Shown: positions 11,459 through 24,400 of the stretch, piece by piece | How positions within the stretch are numbered: position 1 is the stretch's first letter | How the letters are laid out: each line of letters opens with the position of its first letter | The notes under the pieces: model-generated | What the model was told of the DNA's origin: nothing | The model's database searches: none | The model's input: the letters and a program-made list of their open reading frames with translations, nothing else | Made by a program: the position numbers and the translations under genes | Source: Periplaneta americana | Taxonomy: Eukaryota > Arthropoda > Insecta > Blattodea > Blattidae | DNA: 64,000 bases | Direction of reading: 5' to 3' | NCBI RefSeq assembly: GCF_040183065.1 | Contig: NC_091119.1 | Coordinates: 205,720,298-205,784,297 of the forward strand

Positions 11459-14100
11459 CTGCCCCACGGCTAACCCAGCAGACGGTCGTGATACATTAAC
11501 TGCATTCGCACCGATGCTCTTGTAACAGCGTGTCCTTGTGAAGATGTTAATGGTCATTAATGAACTCAGAACTCCTGAAAAACGAAGTTTATGTGATTTT
11601 ATGTCACTAATGAAAAAGAGGAAAATGGAACGAAAAATAACGAACTTACATAATTATCCTCAAAGAAACTACCGAGCAGTACTTCTCCTACGACAATTTT
11701 ACGGCACATACTCACCCTCTGCCAAATACAAAATTCTGAAAAGTGGTTTTGACAACTATTTTCTCCAGTGCATAAATTATTCTATCCATATACGAATAAG
11801 ATGCATTTTCTAAACTTTTCAGCTGTTGATCTCGAAAACTAGTTTGCGATAATACAATTTTGAATAAACGTTTCTTCGTTTAAAGAGGGAAAACGGTACA
11901 GCAGTCGAGCGACTAAAAATTTTGATCAGTTAACCGGATGCCTTTAATCAATTAATCGACCGGTTAATCGAATTTCAATCGACTTCGCACAGTGTTTGTA
12001 AGTTTCAACAGAAACACTAGTGTCATTTACTAACCGTCAATTCCATAAGTTGTAAAGAAAACACTTTTTTACTAATATTTTCAATTTAATTTACGTATAA
12101 CGCAAATATTTATCAAGAAAAAATTGACACATGATTTATAGAAGAAGTTCAAAAACAATAAAGAAAGCTGTCAGTTTATACTTACAATCACTCCTTGTGC
12201 TTGCATAGTAACTGAACGATTTTCCGAGTTTCTAATAAAACACTGTTGTAACTAAAGATCACAACTATCTAACACTAGAATCAAGCACAATCTTTGAAAG
12301 AGAATTCATAATCTAGAACTTTAGAGCCACTGAAAGTTCTCTGAAAATTTCATATACAGGGACATCATTTTATTTTTACTTCAATTTCTATTGTACCTGA
12401 GTTTTTGAATGTACTTCACTCCCACTCCTTCTACTAATGAAGTTCAACCGTCCTCCACACAGATCCAAGACCGCATATACAGTCATAGTAGCCTTACGGT
12501 CATAATAAACAGTACGTTCCAAAAATATGTTCGCGTTTTCCAGTGACGAAAGAGCTTTCAATATTGCATCATTTTCCATTTGCCTACGTCGCATCCCGGT
12601 TTCCCCCACCTGCTTCTATTCGCCTCTCTGTAAATGCTAGTGGCTGGGCTGTCTTAGCTCTTTTCTGAGAACATTAATTTCTGTTAGGAATTGGACGTCT
12701 ACGTAATATTATACCCATACAATTGTTTAAAATAACTTAAATAAAAGGGCCTCGTTAAGTAATTAACTGTCACGTGACTTCCTCCCTTTCTACGACGCTG
12801 CGACGTAACCACTTAGACGGACAGTAGATAGCATGTCTGAGTAATTTTATCTTTTCGGATCGGGCAGAAGTGAAGATTGAATTTACAGTACGTAAGGTCT
12901 CTTTTATAGAGTAGGTACAGAATTATTTCAACATGAGTTACTGATACGAAGTACGAATGTGATAATTGGAATTACGTACAATTGTCTATAGAGCGATAAT
13001 ATGCACAAAAGAACTGAAGCCTGTATCGAAATGAACGGCTACCATTTTCAAAAATGTGTTTAAACATTCATATTATGATTATTTTTCAATTTAACTTCAT
13101 TCTCTATATTGTACGCTAACGTGTTGTAGACAGTATAATATACACTGCATAACGAATACGTCCTCATGGATAGCTCAGTCCTTGAGTAAAAACACTCATT
13201 GTTAATACTGTACTGTATTTTGATTAAATAAAAACCTAATGAAAATTATCAAACTCAAAATCGCGACCTTTCCTAGTTTACGTAAATGGATGAACTACTT
13301 TTATTCCCTCCTATATCTAGTAAAGTGATTTGTTTGTATTTTACGCCAGTATCATCGAACTCCAGTCGTGGAAAGGGGTAGCAAACGGTGTTTCCGGTTC
13401 TTAATCGTTGATCCAAAGGTATAGCCAGGTTAATATTAAAAATGTTAGTAAAAGTAAAATGATGTCCCTGTACAACTAATGCACGAAATCAAGTCCATGT
13501 GGACGAAACATTTAATTACAAGAAATAGCATTGCTCAGATCATTCTCCTCGAATTACGAAGTTCCAGCCACAAAGGACAACATACACAACGGTAGCCTAC
13601 GTGTTTTCCATATTAATGTCACCTAAGCCACGAGTTTAAAGAAGAGGCTATTTGTGCGAAACTGTACTAACGGTATTATTGCTTTCAGCTTAGCAAAGAA
13701 GAAGGCAATAACATCAATTTACACTTATGACCTATCAAACACAGCTTAAGAGTTCATCGCACCAAATGACATACATACAGGTTTTGTACTGCACCGACTT
13801 CGCTAGGCACTTATGTTTCCTTCACATGATAATTTTAACCGAATAAACGGTTCGATTAATCGATTAAATCGACAGTTCTAAGTAATGAGTTAGTTATTTT
13901 TGATTTAGTGGACGTTGTCTAAGTAATTTTAGTAATACATTAGTTTTTAATTGGGAACCCAAACTTTATTTGTCAGATTCTCATTTTACACAAAAAATCA
14001 ACAACGTTTGTCTGAAAAGTGTTTTTCCATTAAGCTCTTAATTTATAAAGTATTTCACAAAACTTGAAAATATTAGTACAAGGTAATACTTTGTAAGCAG
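11459..14100. other. Intergenic DNA, possible old element 11900-13880
   Basis: GATCAGTTAACCGG...ATTAATCGACCGGTTAATCG near 11920-11975 and CGGTTCGATTAATCGATTAA near 13848-13870 could be ends of a decayed DNA transposon. No transposase domain was recognised between them. No host gene seen. Confidence 0.3.
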
Positions 14101-14272
14101 AGAATTAATGAGGCAATGGAAGCAGAGCCAGAAGGCGAAAGAAGAACCGGAAGATCCTGAAGGGAATAGGATCGGTATCTATATGGGTTATCCAGAGAGA
14201 GAGGAAAAATTTTCAAGAGCTGAGGACACTGGGATAAGATCGAGGCGAGAGCAAGAAGTGATTAGAAGACTT
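14101..14272 (+). other. Short open stretch before the second ATTT array
   Basis: One frame is open and rich in Glu, Arg and Lys (EEPEDPEGNRIGIYMGYPER) but has no start context, splice partner or match. Left unassigned. Confidence 0.2.
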
Positions 14273-15309
14273 TATTTATTTATTCATTCATTCATTCATC
14301 CCTGTATTTATTTATTCATTTATTCATTCATTCCTGTACTTATCTATTCCTTCATTCATTCCTGTATTTATTCATTCATTCACTCACTAACTTATTTATT
14401 TATTTCTTTTTTATATTTATTTATTTATTTACCTCAATAAATATTTACTTATTGTTTATTTATTTCGTCATTTTTTTATTTTTTTCCTTGATGTTTATTT
14501 CTTTATTTATTTATATTTATCTACCTATTTCTCATTTATTTATTTTCTTATTTATCCTTTTATTTATTTATTTATTCATTCATTCCTGTATTTATTTATT
14601 CATTCATTCATTAATTCATTCACTCACTAACTAACTTATTTATTTCTTTTTTATATTTATTTATTTATTTACCTCAATAAATATTTACTTATTGTTTATT
14701 TATTTCGTCATTTTTTTATTTTTTTTCCTTGATGTTTATTTCTTTATTTATTTATATTTATCTACCTATTTCTTATTTATTTACTTATTTATCCTTTTAT
14801 TTATTTATTTATTCATTCATTCCTGTATTTATTTATTCATTCATTCATTCCTGTATTTATTTATTCATTCAGTCATTCATTCACTCACTAACTAACTTAT
14901 TTATTTCTTTTTTATATTTATTTATTTATTTACCTCAATAAATATTTACTTATTGTTTATTTATTTCGTCAGTTTTTAATTTTTTTCCTTGATGTTTATT
15001 TCTTTATTTATTTATATTTATCTACCTATTTCTTATTTATTTATTTACTTATTTATCCTTTTAATTATTTATTTATTTATTCATTCATTCCTTCATTCAT
15101 GTATTTGTTTATTTATTTACCTCAATAAATATTTACTTATTGTTTATTTATTTCGTCATTTTTTATTCCTTTCTTGATTTTTATTTCTTTATTTATTTTC
15201 TATTTATCTGCCTATTTGTTATTTATTTATTTATTTGCTTATTTATTTATTTATTTACTTGTTTGTTTGTTTGTTTATTTATTTATTTATTTACTTATTT
15301 ATTTATTTT
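14273..15309. repeat. ATTT array with a roughly 190-260-bp higher-order unit
   Basis: ACCTCAATAAATATTTACTT recurs at about 14431, 14671, 14931 and 15119, with the intervening text largely repeated. The array ends in TGTAGTTAAAGCC...CTTCTCTTCCAC, the reverse of a LINE 3' tail. Confidence 0.9.
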
Positions 15310-15439
15310 TGTGTAGTTAAAGCCATGGGATCTTCTCTTCCACTCCGTCAGAAGTTCAAATACAATAATAGGGAAAGTCACACTATAAACAAAGTAAAAC
15401 CACACGATACCACAACCATACAGTATAACCGATAATAAA

Positions 15440-16012
15440 AATGTTTTATAACGTCTAACGTTCAGATTTTTTGACAGCAGACTAGATGACATAAGCGTCT
15501 CAACCGAATAATAACAGGCATTTCCCATATTTATTCTGCGTTTAATTTCCTCCCGAGTATCATTTATATTTGTTACTGTTGCTCCCTGGTACTTGAATTT
15601 TTCCACCTCTTTAAGGGATAAATTTACAATTTTTATATTTCCATTTCGTACAATGTTCTTGTCACGAGATATAATCATATACTTTGTCTTTTCGGGATTT
15701 ACTTCCAACCCTATCGCTTTACTTGCTTCAACTAGAATTTCCGTGTTTTCCCTAATCGTTTGTGGATTTTCTCCTAACATATTCACGTCATCCGCATAGA
15801 CAAGCAGCTGATGTAACCCGTTCAATTCCGAACCCTCTCTGTTATCCTGGACTTTCCTAATGGCATACTCTAGAGCGAAGTTAAAAAGTAAAAGTGATAG
15901 TGCATCTCCTTGCTTTAGCCCACAGTGAATTGGAAACGCATCTGACAGAAACTGACCTATACGAATTCTGCTGTACGTTTCACTGAGACACATTTTAATT
16001 AATCGACTAGTT
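15440..16012 (-). mobile_element. LINE family X, reverse-transcriptase fragment
   Basis: In reverse it reads [55 protein letters not shown] and on to [11 protein letters not shown]. The YADD catalytic motif is intact and the frame is open for about 190 residues. The 5' part is missing. Confidence 0.92.
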
Positions 16013-16763
16013 TCTTGGGAATACCAAATTTAGTAAGAATATAATAATAACTTTATCATGGCTTTATTATGTCAACTTTTACAATTTGCCTGGCTGACTA
16101 GTTTCGATATGTATTCAATGAATAATAAGTATAAATGAAGTTTCATTGTATATCTCTGCAAATCCATAATGCCTTTATTTACGAATTATGTTTTCTGCAT
16201 AATTTATGCAGAACTGACTTTAAAATTTCTTTCTCGGTTCAATTTTTTTCAAGATTATGAAACTTCATTTGATTTTTAATTGTATTTCATGCAGGTTAAG
16301 GGGCTTCTAAAATATTGACTTAAGTAAAATGTTAAAAATACGTAACATAATATTGAGAAATTAAATTCTAATAAAAATTGAAAGTTCATAAGAGAACAAA
16401 AAATCTTTTTGTAATATTTCTCTCCACGTGCGGTAGTGACGCATAGCAAGAGTTAATGTTCCGTAAGGATAACTTCCTGGAAAATGAAATAAAAAGGTCC
16501 GTCATGATTTCTATTTAATATTAAAATGCTCACGTGGATATAAAGTACCGAGGTTTTTCCCGGATGTCTAAATACAGAAAATATATTAATAATAGCAGCT
16601 ATTACTGGGTGTGTGACATTAGCTGAACGTCATCATGAGCATATTAGTTACACAATTCAATTCACAAGTAAAGTAATAACTCTGATATTGCCATAATGGA
16701 AATTTAATACATAATGACCTCACACTTCTTTTAGTCCATATAATATCTGAGGACTTCGAGAGG
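16013..16763. other. Upstream region of gene B
   Basis: AT-rich; no open frame. It would contain gene B regulatory DNA; I see no motif beyond the TATA-type element at 16764. Confidence 0.4.
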
Positions 16764-16771
16764 TATATATA
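16764..16771 (+). promoter_or_regulatory. TATA-type element of gene B
   Basis: TATATATA sits inside the palindrome GGTATATATACC. If it is the TATA box, transcription would start near 16790-16800. That puts the in-frame ATG at 16775 outside the mRNA and favours the ATG at 16805. This is inference from spacing only. Confidence 0.4.
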
Positions 16772-16804
16772 CCGATGCTTGGTAGCTGTAGGTACGTCTT
16801 CATC

Positions 16805-16886
16805 ATGGGGTTCCTGAACATAGCTACACTCGCATTGTTAGCCTGCTCTTTGACTGCAGGCTTCCGATTGGATGACGAGAAATCAC
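16805..16886 (+). CDS. Gene B exon 1 (signal peptide)
   Basis: It encodes MGFLNIATLALLACSLTAG followed by FRLDDEKS; the hydrophobic core and small residues before the likely cut are typical of a secretion signal. An in-frame ATG at 16775 would add ten residues but sits too close to the TATA element. The donor is TCAC|gtaagt, phase 1. Confidence 0.8.
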
Positions 16887-19800
16887 GTAAGTTCACTTAT
16901 TACGTTAGTCCTTTTCCTTTGAAAGATAAAGTTCATCTCTTGGCTCTTCTTTCTCAGTATAAATCTCAGAGAATTGATTTCTAATTTTGAGACATTTCTT
17001 GTAATACCTCCTTATTGCCAATTGTTGTTATTAAATAATGTATTTAATTCGTAAATTTTAAGTCATCGCTTAGTATAGCTATTTATTGCTTCTAAAGTAA
17101 TGTGTTTAATAGGTATATATATATATATATATATTTTTATTCCTATAACCATTACAGGTTGCCATTGACAAAGATTACCATGGTACAATAAATATAGAGA
17201 AATGCCTTGAGGCTTTATGAAACATATTTTTGTTGTTACAGTGAAAAATAACAAATTGAAATAGATTGAAACACAAAATAATATACGAAGTAACGTCAAA
17301 AAGATGTGAATCAAAGACATGGTGCATGTATATAATGCCTGAAAATAGCTATTGATCCTTTGCGTGTTTGTTTTTTTTAAACGTGTTTAATCTGTAACTA
17401 CAGTCAATGTATTGTTATTAGTATCTCTTTGTTGTTACCTATTGCTTTAAAAAGAATGTGTTAATTTAAGTCAATTTTTCTACTATTCCTTTACTGTTTA
17501 CATTTGTTTTTAAATCTTTTGTATTGCCCTACTATTATATATTGCCCTTCAAGAATTTCGTTAGTTATAAGTCATTACTTGTGCTATTATTTCAATTATT
17601 GTACTTGTTCCTGAATCACGCATGTAACTTGTAACCGTAAATCATTGCTTGTAATATCCTTTTATTACTCTTAACTGTTTCATTGTTCATGGATTAAGTA
17701 TTAATTTGAAAGTGAAAGTCAAACTTTGTTATATTAATGTACTATAGATTATCTTTTTAGGTCGTGTATTTACTCTGAAACGGTTAGACATTCTTGTATA
17801 TCTTTGAAGTGATTATTCCTCAAACATCTCATTTAATCTTTAACAGGATCCATTCTTTCATTAAGGTGCATTCTTCTACATAATTCATGTGAATTGTAAT
17901 CTTGACCACAATTTTGTTTATTGGTTATAAAATGTGTATTTTGATGCCAACTATAACCCTAATATATCTCAGGGTGAAATACGGTTTATTAAATTGGATA
18001 CTAAAAAAAAAATCACAGAAGAGTGTAGATTATACATAGTCTGAAGTGGTCAGCTGCGCGCGGCGGTAAGTTTGTTGATCACACTAATTGCGCGCAGAGG
18101 TTAGTTTTGGGTTATTCCTCTATTTTCATTCCAATTTTAAATTATAAATCTCTTGAATAGTCATACACCTATGCCAATCATAGAATTCAGTGGCTTAAAA
18201 TATTGCTATCCAAAGCTGGGAACGTCAAGAACTTTTAGTGTTCATATTCGAAATGGGATACATATTACTTACTTACTTACTTACTGGCTTTTAAGGAACC
18301 CGGAGGTTCACTGCCGCCCTCACATAAGCCCGCCATTAGTCCCTATCCTGAGCAAGATTAATCCAGTCACTACCATCATATCCCACCTCCCTCATATCCA
18401 TTTTAATATTATCTTCCCATCTACGTCTCGGCCTCCCCAAAGGTCTTTTCCCCTCTGACCTCCCAACTAACACTCTATATGCATTTCTGGATTCGCCCAT
18501 ACGTGCTACATGCCCTGCCCATCTCAAACGTCTGGATTTAATGTTCCTAATTATGTCAGGTGAAGAATACAATGCGTGCAGTTCTGTGTTGTGTAACTTC
18601 CTCCATTCTCCTGTAACTTCATCCCTCTTAGCCCCAAATTATTCCTAAGAACCTTAATCTCAAAAACCCTCAATCTCTGTTCCTCTCTCAAAGTGAGCGT
18701 CCAAGTTTCACAACCATACAGAATAACCGGTAATATAACTGTTTTATAAATTCTAACTTTCAGATTTTTTGACAGCAGACTGGATGATAGAAGTTTCTCA
18801 ACCGAATAATAACAGGCATTTCCCATATTTATTCTCCGTTTAATTTTCTCCCGAGTGAAGAAGCTAAAATATTGGCACTCTTAGTGAAAAACTCTTGGAA
18901 ATATTGAATTGCATGAAAAATTTACAGAAATCAAATTGTACCTATAAAATACAGTAGACATATCAAAATTGTTTCGATTGTTCTTATAATAAATCAAATA
19001 CATATTTTAAGGAATTCATTGGGGTGGTATTTCCACGTTTGTATTTTAAAATAAATCCTATGTATAATGTTCAAGGCTTTCATAGGCCGAATTCATTTCA
19101 GAAATTTCAATTTATTTATTTTAATGTTAGCTTCAACAAAGCTGTAAATATGGGATGTGCACTGTTAAAATTCAGTCCGAAAGCCCTGTGCAATGTCTCA
19201 GAAGCATTGGTGGTTCTTTCACATGTAACTATATCAGAAGTCCAAATTTCTAATAGGTAAACCATACAACAAATTTGTATTCCACGATCAATATTTACAT
19301 ATAGCTGTTTATTTTTTCAGTCAGTGACTACGTCAGAGAGCTAGGCAGTCAGATCGAGAATATACAAGCTCTCGATTTGGATAAAGAGGATGTCGACCAA
19401 CATTCCAACTCCAATTTGGAATCAGATGTTGAAGATATTGGCTCGCTGTTGTCTAGGGTAGCACGATCGCTGTATGAAGCATACACACCAAATTTGGAAG
19501 GTACAGTATAATCCCAGCAGATCATGTATATATAGGGCAATAATTCTTCTGTAAAAGGTTATATTCACATATCGATATTATCTCGATGTGAAATCGTTTA
19601 CAAGTAGGCCTACATTTAGTTGAAAATGTGTAACAAAAATTAAGATATGAATATAAAAATGTTTTTCACAAAGGAGGCAGCGGAGAAATGCGACAGAGTT
19701 GCAAAGTTAGAAAAACATCCGATAAAATATGGGAAGTGAAGTAAGTTCCTCTGGTCAAAAAGAGAATAAGAAACATAAATCTTTGTTCGGGAGAAATAGG

Positions 19801-21384
19801 ATGGCAGAGTATTTGTAGAATCGCTGTACACGCGTGAAATGTTAAATTGATTGGTAGTTGTGTGATTTCAAATAATCTTAGGTCACCACTTGATGAGGAT
19901 CGTCTTAGCATGATCACAAAACAAATAACTAGAACTTTTAATGAATATTGTAATCAGTGCAAGAAAATAAATGTAGCATTACTGCTCTAGCCACTAGTAA
20001 TATCTTGAATGTAATACACAATACGACGATATTCAAACTTCATTTGTTTTTCCAGTAATGATGCGGGTTGCTAAGCAACAAGATGCACGTATCATTTTGT
20101 ATCTCACAACAGTTTCTCGAAATTACCTACTGCTACCAACATTTAAAACTCAGTTTATTATTTATATATTGTATTTACGTTTCAATTAACATTCCTTTCT
20201 ATTTACATTCACTATTTATATGTAGAAAATTCACCATGATTTATTTTTGACCTATAATCCATAAGGTGGTTCTGCCTATCGTATTTACATTGTAGTATTA
20301 CAAAAGATATTTTAGTCAACGATAGACCATTTCGTACCATTTCTAATATTGATCATAATATTCCTACTTAATTCAGGTTTGTAAATAATATACAAAAGTA
20401 ATTTAGAAATATCTAAATAAATGCAAATCAAGCTTTCAGGTGTATCTCCCTGTAAAGTTGATTTGAATAATTTCGAGGGAAAAATTCTTCCGGGGCCAGG
20501 TATCGAACCCAGATCCTTTGGTTTAACGTACCAACGATCTACCAACTGAGCTACCCGGGAACTCTACCAGACACCGATCCAATAATTTAAGTCACACAGA
20601 GTTATTGTGCACTCAACGTTGGTTGCTTGACGCTTGTCAGCCCACTTTGAGGTCTGTGGATATAGAGGGAACAATTGGATCGGTGTCTGGTAGAGTTCCC
20701 GGGTAGCTCAGTTGGTAGAGCGTTGGTATGTTAAACCAAAGATCCCGGGTTCGATACCTGGCCCCGGAACAATTTTTCCCTCGAAATTATTCATCTACAT
20801 AAATGTATTTAATAACTGCAAATTAACGTAAATAATTGTAAGTAAATATAAACAATAATTGTACTGGGTGAAATTTCTTTCTACTTTTCCAAGTTAAGTC
20901 CTTGATTTTTTGTACACATAATCACAGTGTCATAGATAATGATGTGGTGAAGTTTCTGACTAATTAACAAAAAATATTTTTAAAAATTTAGCATATTAGT
21001 AAAGTATTATGTATTAGTTTTCCTATATTTTTACTACAAAATGAAGTAAGAAAAATTATAACCACTGCATGTCTAAAAATAACAATTTTTCAGTACCAAT
21101 ATAAACATTCATTTTAATTTAAAAATTAATCATTTAATCACAAAATCCACTCTCAATTTTGTTAACCACAGTACATAGAATATGCTGTAAAAATTTCATG
21201 TTCTTACGTTTACGCTTAATTTTCTTTGTGAATGGGCCTTAAGGGGAGAGGATGGTATTTTTTAAACTTGTTTCCTATTTGGTGTAAAATATTAATTCTT
21301 TGTATGTAGAGAACTCATAGCTGTGGCAACTCAACGAAATAAAAGTATTTTGAAAAAAAAATATTTGGGGGCCAAAATTTGAAA

Positions 21385-21415
<31 letters not shown>

Positions 21416-24400
21416 CACCCAATGCAGGATTGTACTAAAACCGATATATCTAAACCGTTTTAAAAGATAGATTCAAACCGTTTTTTGCAATGTATTTGCA
21501 AATGCATGTTCTACAAACTGACTGTAACAGAATTTTGATATTAGTTCCTACGTTTGTAAAATAAACGATTAAAATTTAATAACAATTTTCTGATTTCCTT
21601 TCTTGCAAACAAACGGACGTATTTTTAAAATGAAATCAATTAACAAAATTCTGTTACAGAGAAAAGTTTCCTAATAGTCTAAAGAATGTGTGCTCCAAAT
21701 TTCATTCATGTATCTTTAATAGTTCAGAAATTATATCCATTTTTGTCTGGCAATGTAGCAAAAAAAATGAAGTTACTGGTAGAAACCGATAAAAACGGGC
21801 ATGTGATTTAAAAATCCATAGCGCAGGAAGTTTAAAAATGACGTCTCAACACCCGATAAGGGCACAAATACCCACAAAATGTTATGCAATGCATTCCACA
21901 CATATCAAAGGGTATTTTAAAGAAAAAAAATATTTTTTTTGTTGAAAATTTAATTTACCGGAAACAACAATAAAGTGGGCGAGTGATTTAAAAATCCATA
22001 ACGCAGGAAGTTTAAAAATGGCGACTCAACACCCGATAAGGGCACAAATACCCACAAAATGTTATGCTATGCATTCCACACATATCACAGAGTATTTTAA
22101 AGAATTTTTTTTTTTAATTTACTTATTTTTCACCAAAAAATACCATCCTCTCCCCTTAAGAAAGCGCCAGAAAGGCAAATGTTGCACCCACTTGAGTTTC
22201 TACACTTACAGGAATTGGACATTTCGTGTCAAGAAGATCACCTCAAGATGAAGAAGGTGGCAGTGGAGAAGGTGGTAAGAGAAGAGGAGGCGGTAATAAA
22301 AGAAAAGGAGGTAATAAAAGTGAAAGAGGAAGGAAGAGAGGCAAGGGGCAGGGTGAAGAGTCATCTGAAAGTCTGACAGGCCCTGAAGGCTTTCAAGATT
22401 CTGAGTCAGCGATGGACGAAATATTTTCACGTATAACGCGCAGTCTTGAGGACAGCAACGCATTTGAAGCCGGCTATTACGCGGAACTGGAGAGTCAGCT
22501 ACCGGAGGAACAAGCGGAATATCTCGAAGGACCGGATTCCCACGGCTCTCAGCAGATGGTAACATTTTCAATATAGAACTTACTTTGAACTTCAAATAGA
22601 ATACAATGTTTCATTTTCGCTGGCAGAGTTAAGGCCATAAGACCTTCTCTTCCACTCAACATTAGACTAAAGATTCTCCAGCAATATTCTTCAGTTAAGT
22701 TTTAACGACTAGTAGGGTAAACATTGGTAATTTCGTGGCAGTGGTTATTTCGTGATATTTTTTCCTGGCTGTTTCGCGAACTAACCAATGGTGTTACGAG
22801 ATTCAAATTTCCTCCAAAGGGATTGTACATGTTGTTCGGTTTCAAAAAACATACAGCAACGCTTTGTGTGACTATTGTAGCTGCTTCAGTGAGCTATTGC
22901 GTTCGTAGAGAGCAAGTTAGAGTCGATTTTTCAGGCGTACAAATTTTGTGGATGTTTATAATTGCATTATAGGCTTATTACTGAACGTAAACATATGATA
23001 TGTGGTACAAAGATTTATTTTATGTTAATGAAATTTTAGAAAAGATTTTTGGAATTTTAGATACAGCTGTAGTCGCCATATAGGCTTAGCTTTACTGATA
23101 GAAATCTTAGCGGTTTGAGGTGACATTTCGTTGGGCATTACGGTTAAGAAAGCTTTGTGTCAGATGGGTTCCGGGGATGTTGACAAAAGTCCACAAAGAA
23201 ACTCGAGAAGCAGTGCCCAGTGAACTTTTGGACCAGTATGCGAATGGTGGAGATGACTTACTTGCAAGAATTGTGCCAGGAGATGAAACATGGCTCCACC
23301 ATTTTGAACCGGAGACAAAGAGGCAGACAATGGAGTGGCATCATACTAATTCACCAAAGAAATAGAAATTGAAAACTTTGCCTTCGGCAGGAAAAGTTAT
23401 GGCTACTGTATTTTTCGATTCAGAAGGATTCTTGCTTGTGGACATCAATGTAATATCACGAAAGTACCAAGGTTATCACGAAATAACCAATCAATTAGCT
23501 TAAGTTATAAAAGTGGTTTTTGGCAATTGTTCAAAAACGTATCCATTCTTTTATGTCTCCAAATTTGTACAGCACATTATCGTCTCTTAGATGGAAATAT
23601 CGGAATAAGAAAATAGTTACACATTTGCATTTTAAATTAATTTTTATAAAATTATCACGAAATTGTCAATGTTTGCCCTACTTGTTTATTTAATTTCAGA
23701 TAAAACCTATACGAAAAAGTAATAATTCATGAGCTAATGTAATTCAATTCAGTCTATATAATTAAGTTGAGATAGCTAGTTGGTTAAATGATGAGAATTA
23801 ATTTAGTAGAAGTGTACTAGAACTATGTTATAGGCAGCAAAATATAACTCTAAAATATATTGATATAATGAGAATAATAATAATACAGTGTTACTATAAA
23901 TGATCTTTCCAATTACAAACTTGAATAACTATCTTTAGGAGACACTTAGAAGCATGATATTGGCATCAATGGAAATAGAAACTGAAATATTTCTTGTTAT
24001 GTTGGTGAACCTGTCGCATATTTATTAATTTCGTTGCTAGGAGACGATATAACAGAAAAATGGCTGCAAACGAAGCCAGGAAGGCATTTTGTGTGCTAGA
24101 TTATCACATATCCCAGTCTGTTGTCACTGTAAAACGCAAATTTAGAAGAAAATTTGGTGTTGATCCACCCAGTGGGCCCAGTATCCGTAAGTGGTACCTA
24201 GACGTGTTACAGTTATGCCTTCTTCCTCAACTGGAACAGGACATCAAAGGCCTCATTTTTCAGAACGATGGGCACCACCCCATTACCACTTCGATGTCAG
24301 AAACAACTGAATACATGATTTCCAAGGAGATGGATTGGACGTGCTGGCCGTGAAGATTTAGAATGTTTGCACTGGCCTCCACGTTTCCCCGACTTCACTC

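Noticed and set aside
14108-14280. Charged open frame as a coding exon
   Set aside because: No splice partner, start context or match; it runs into an ATTT array.
11238-15177. Open frames rich in Phe, Ile, Leu and Tyr resembling membrane proteins
   Set aside because: They are readings of ATTT/ATTC arrays.
14431-15240. CRISPR-like array
   Set aside because: The repeated blocks are parts of a low-complexity satellite; spacers are not unique and the genome is an insect's.
16775-16804. Upstream start codon for gene B
   Set aside because: It is four bases after the TATATATA element, too close to lie in the mRNA; the second ATG gives a better signal peptide.
20690-20775. Functional tRNA gene
   Set aside because: An inverted twin with the same non-tRNA flanks, mismatched stems and no T-run terminator point to a SINE pair. 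The same reasoning was applied at 25790, 43140, 48540 and 60790.
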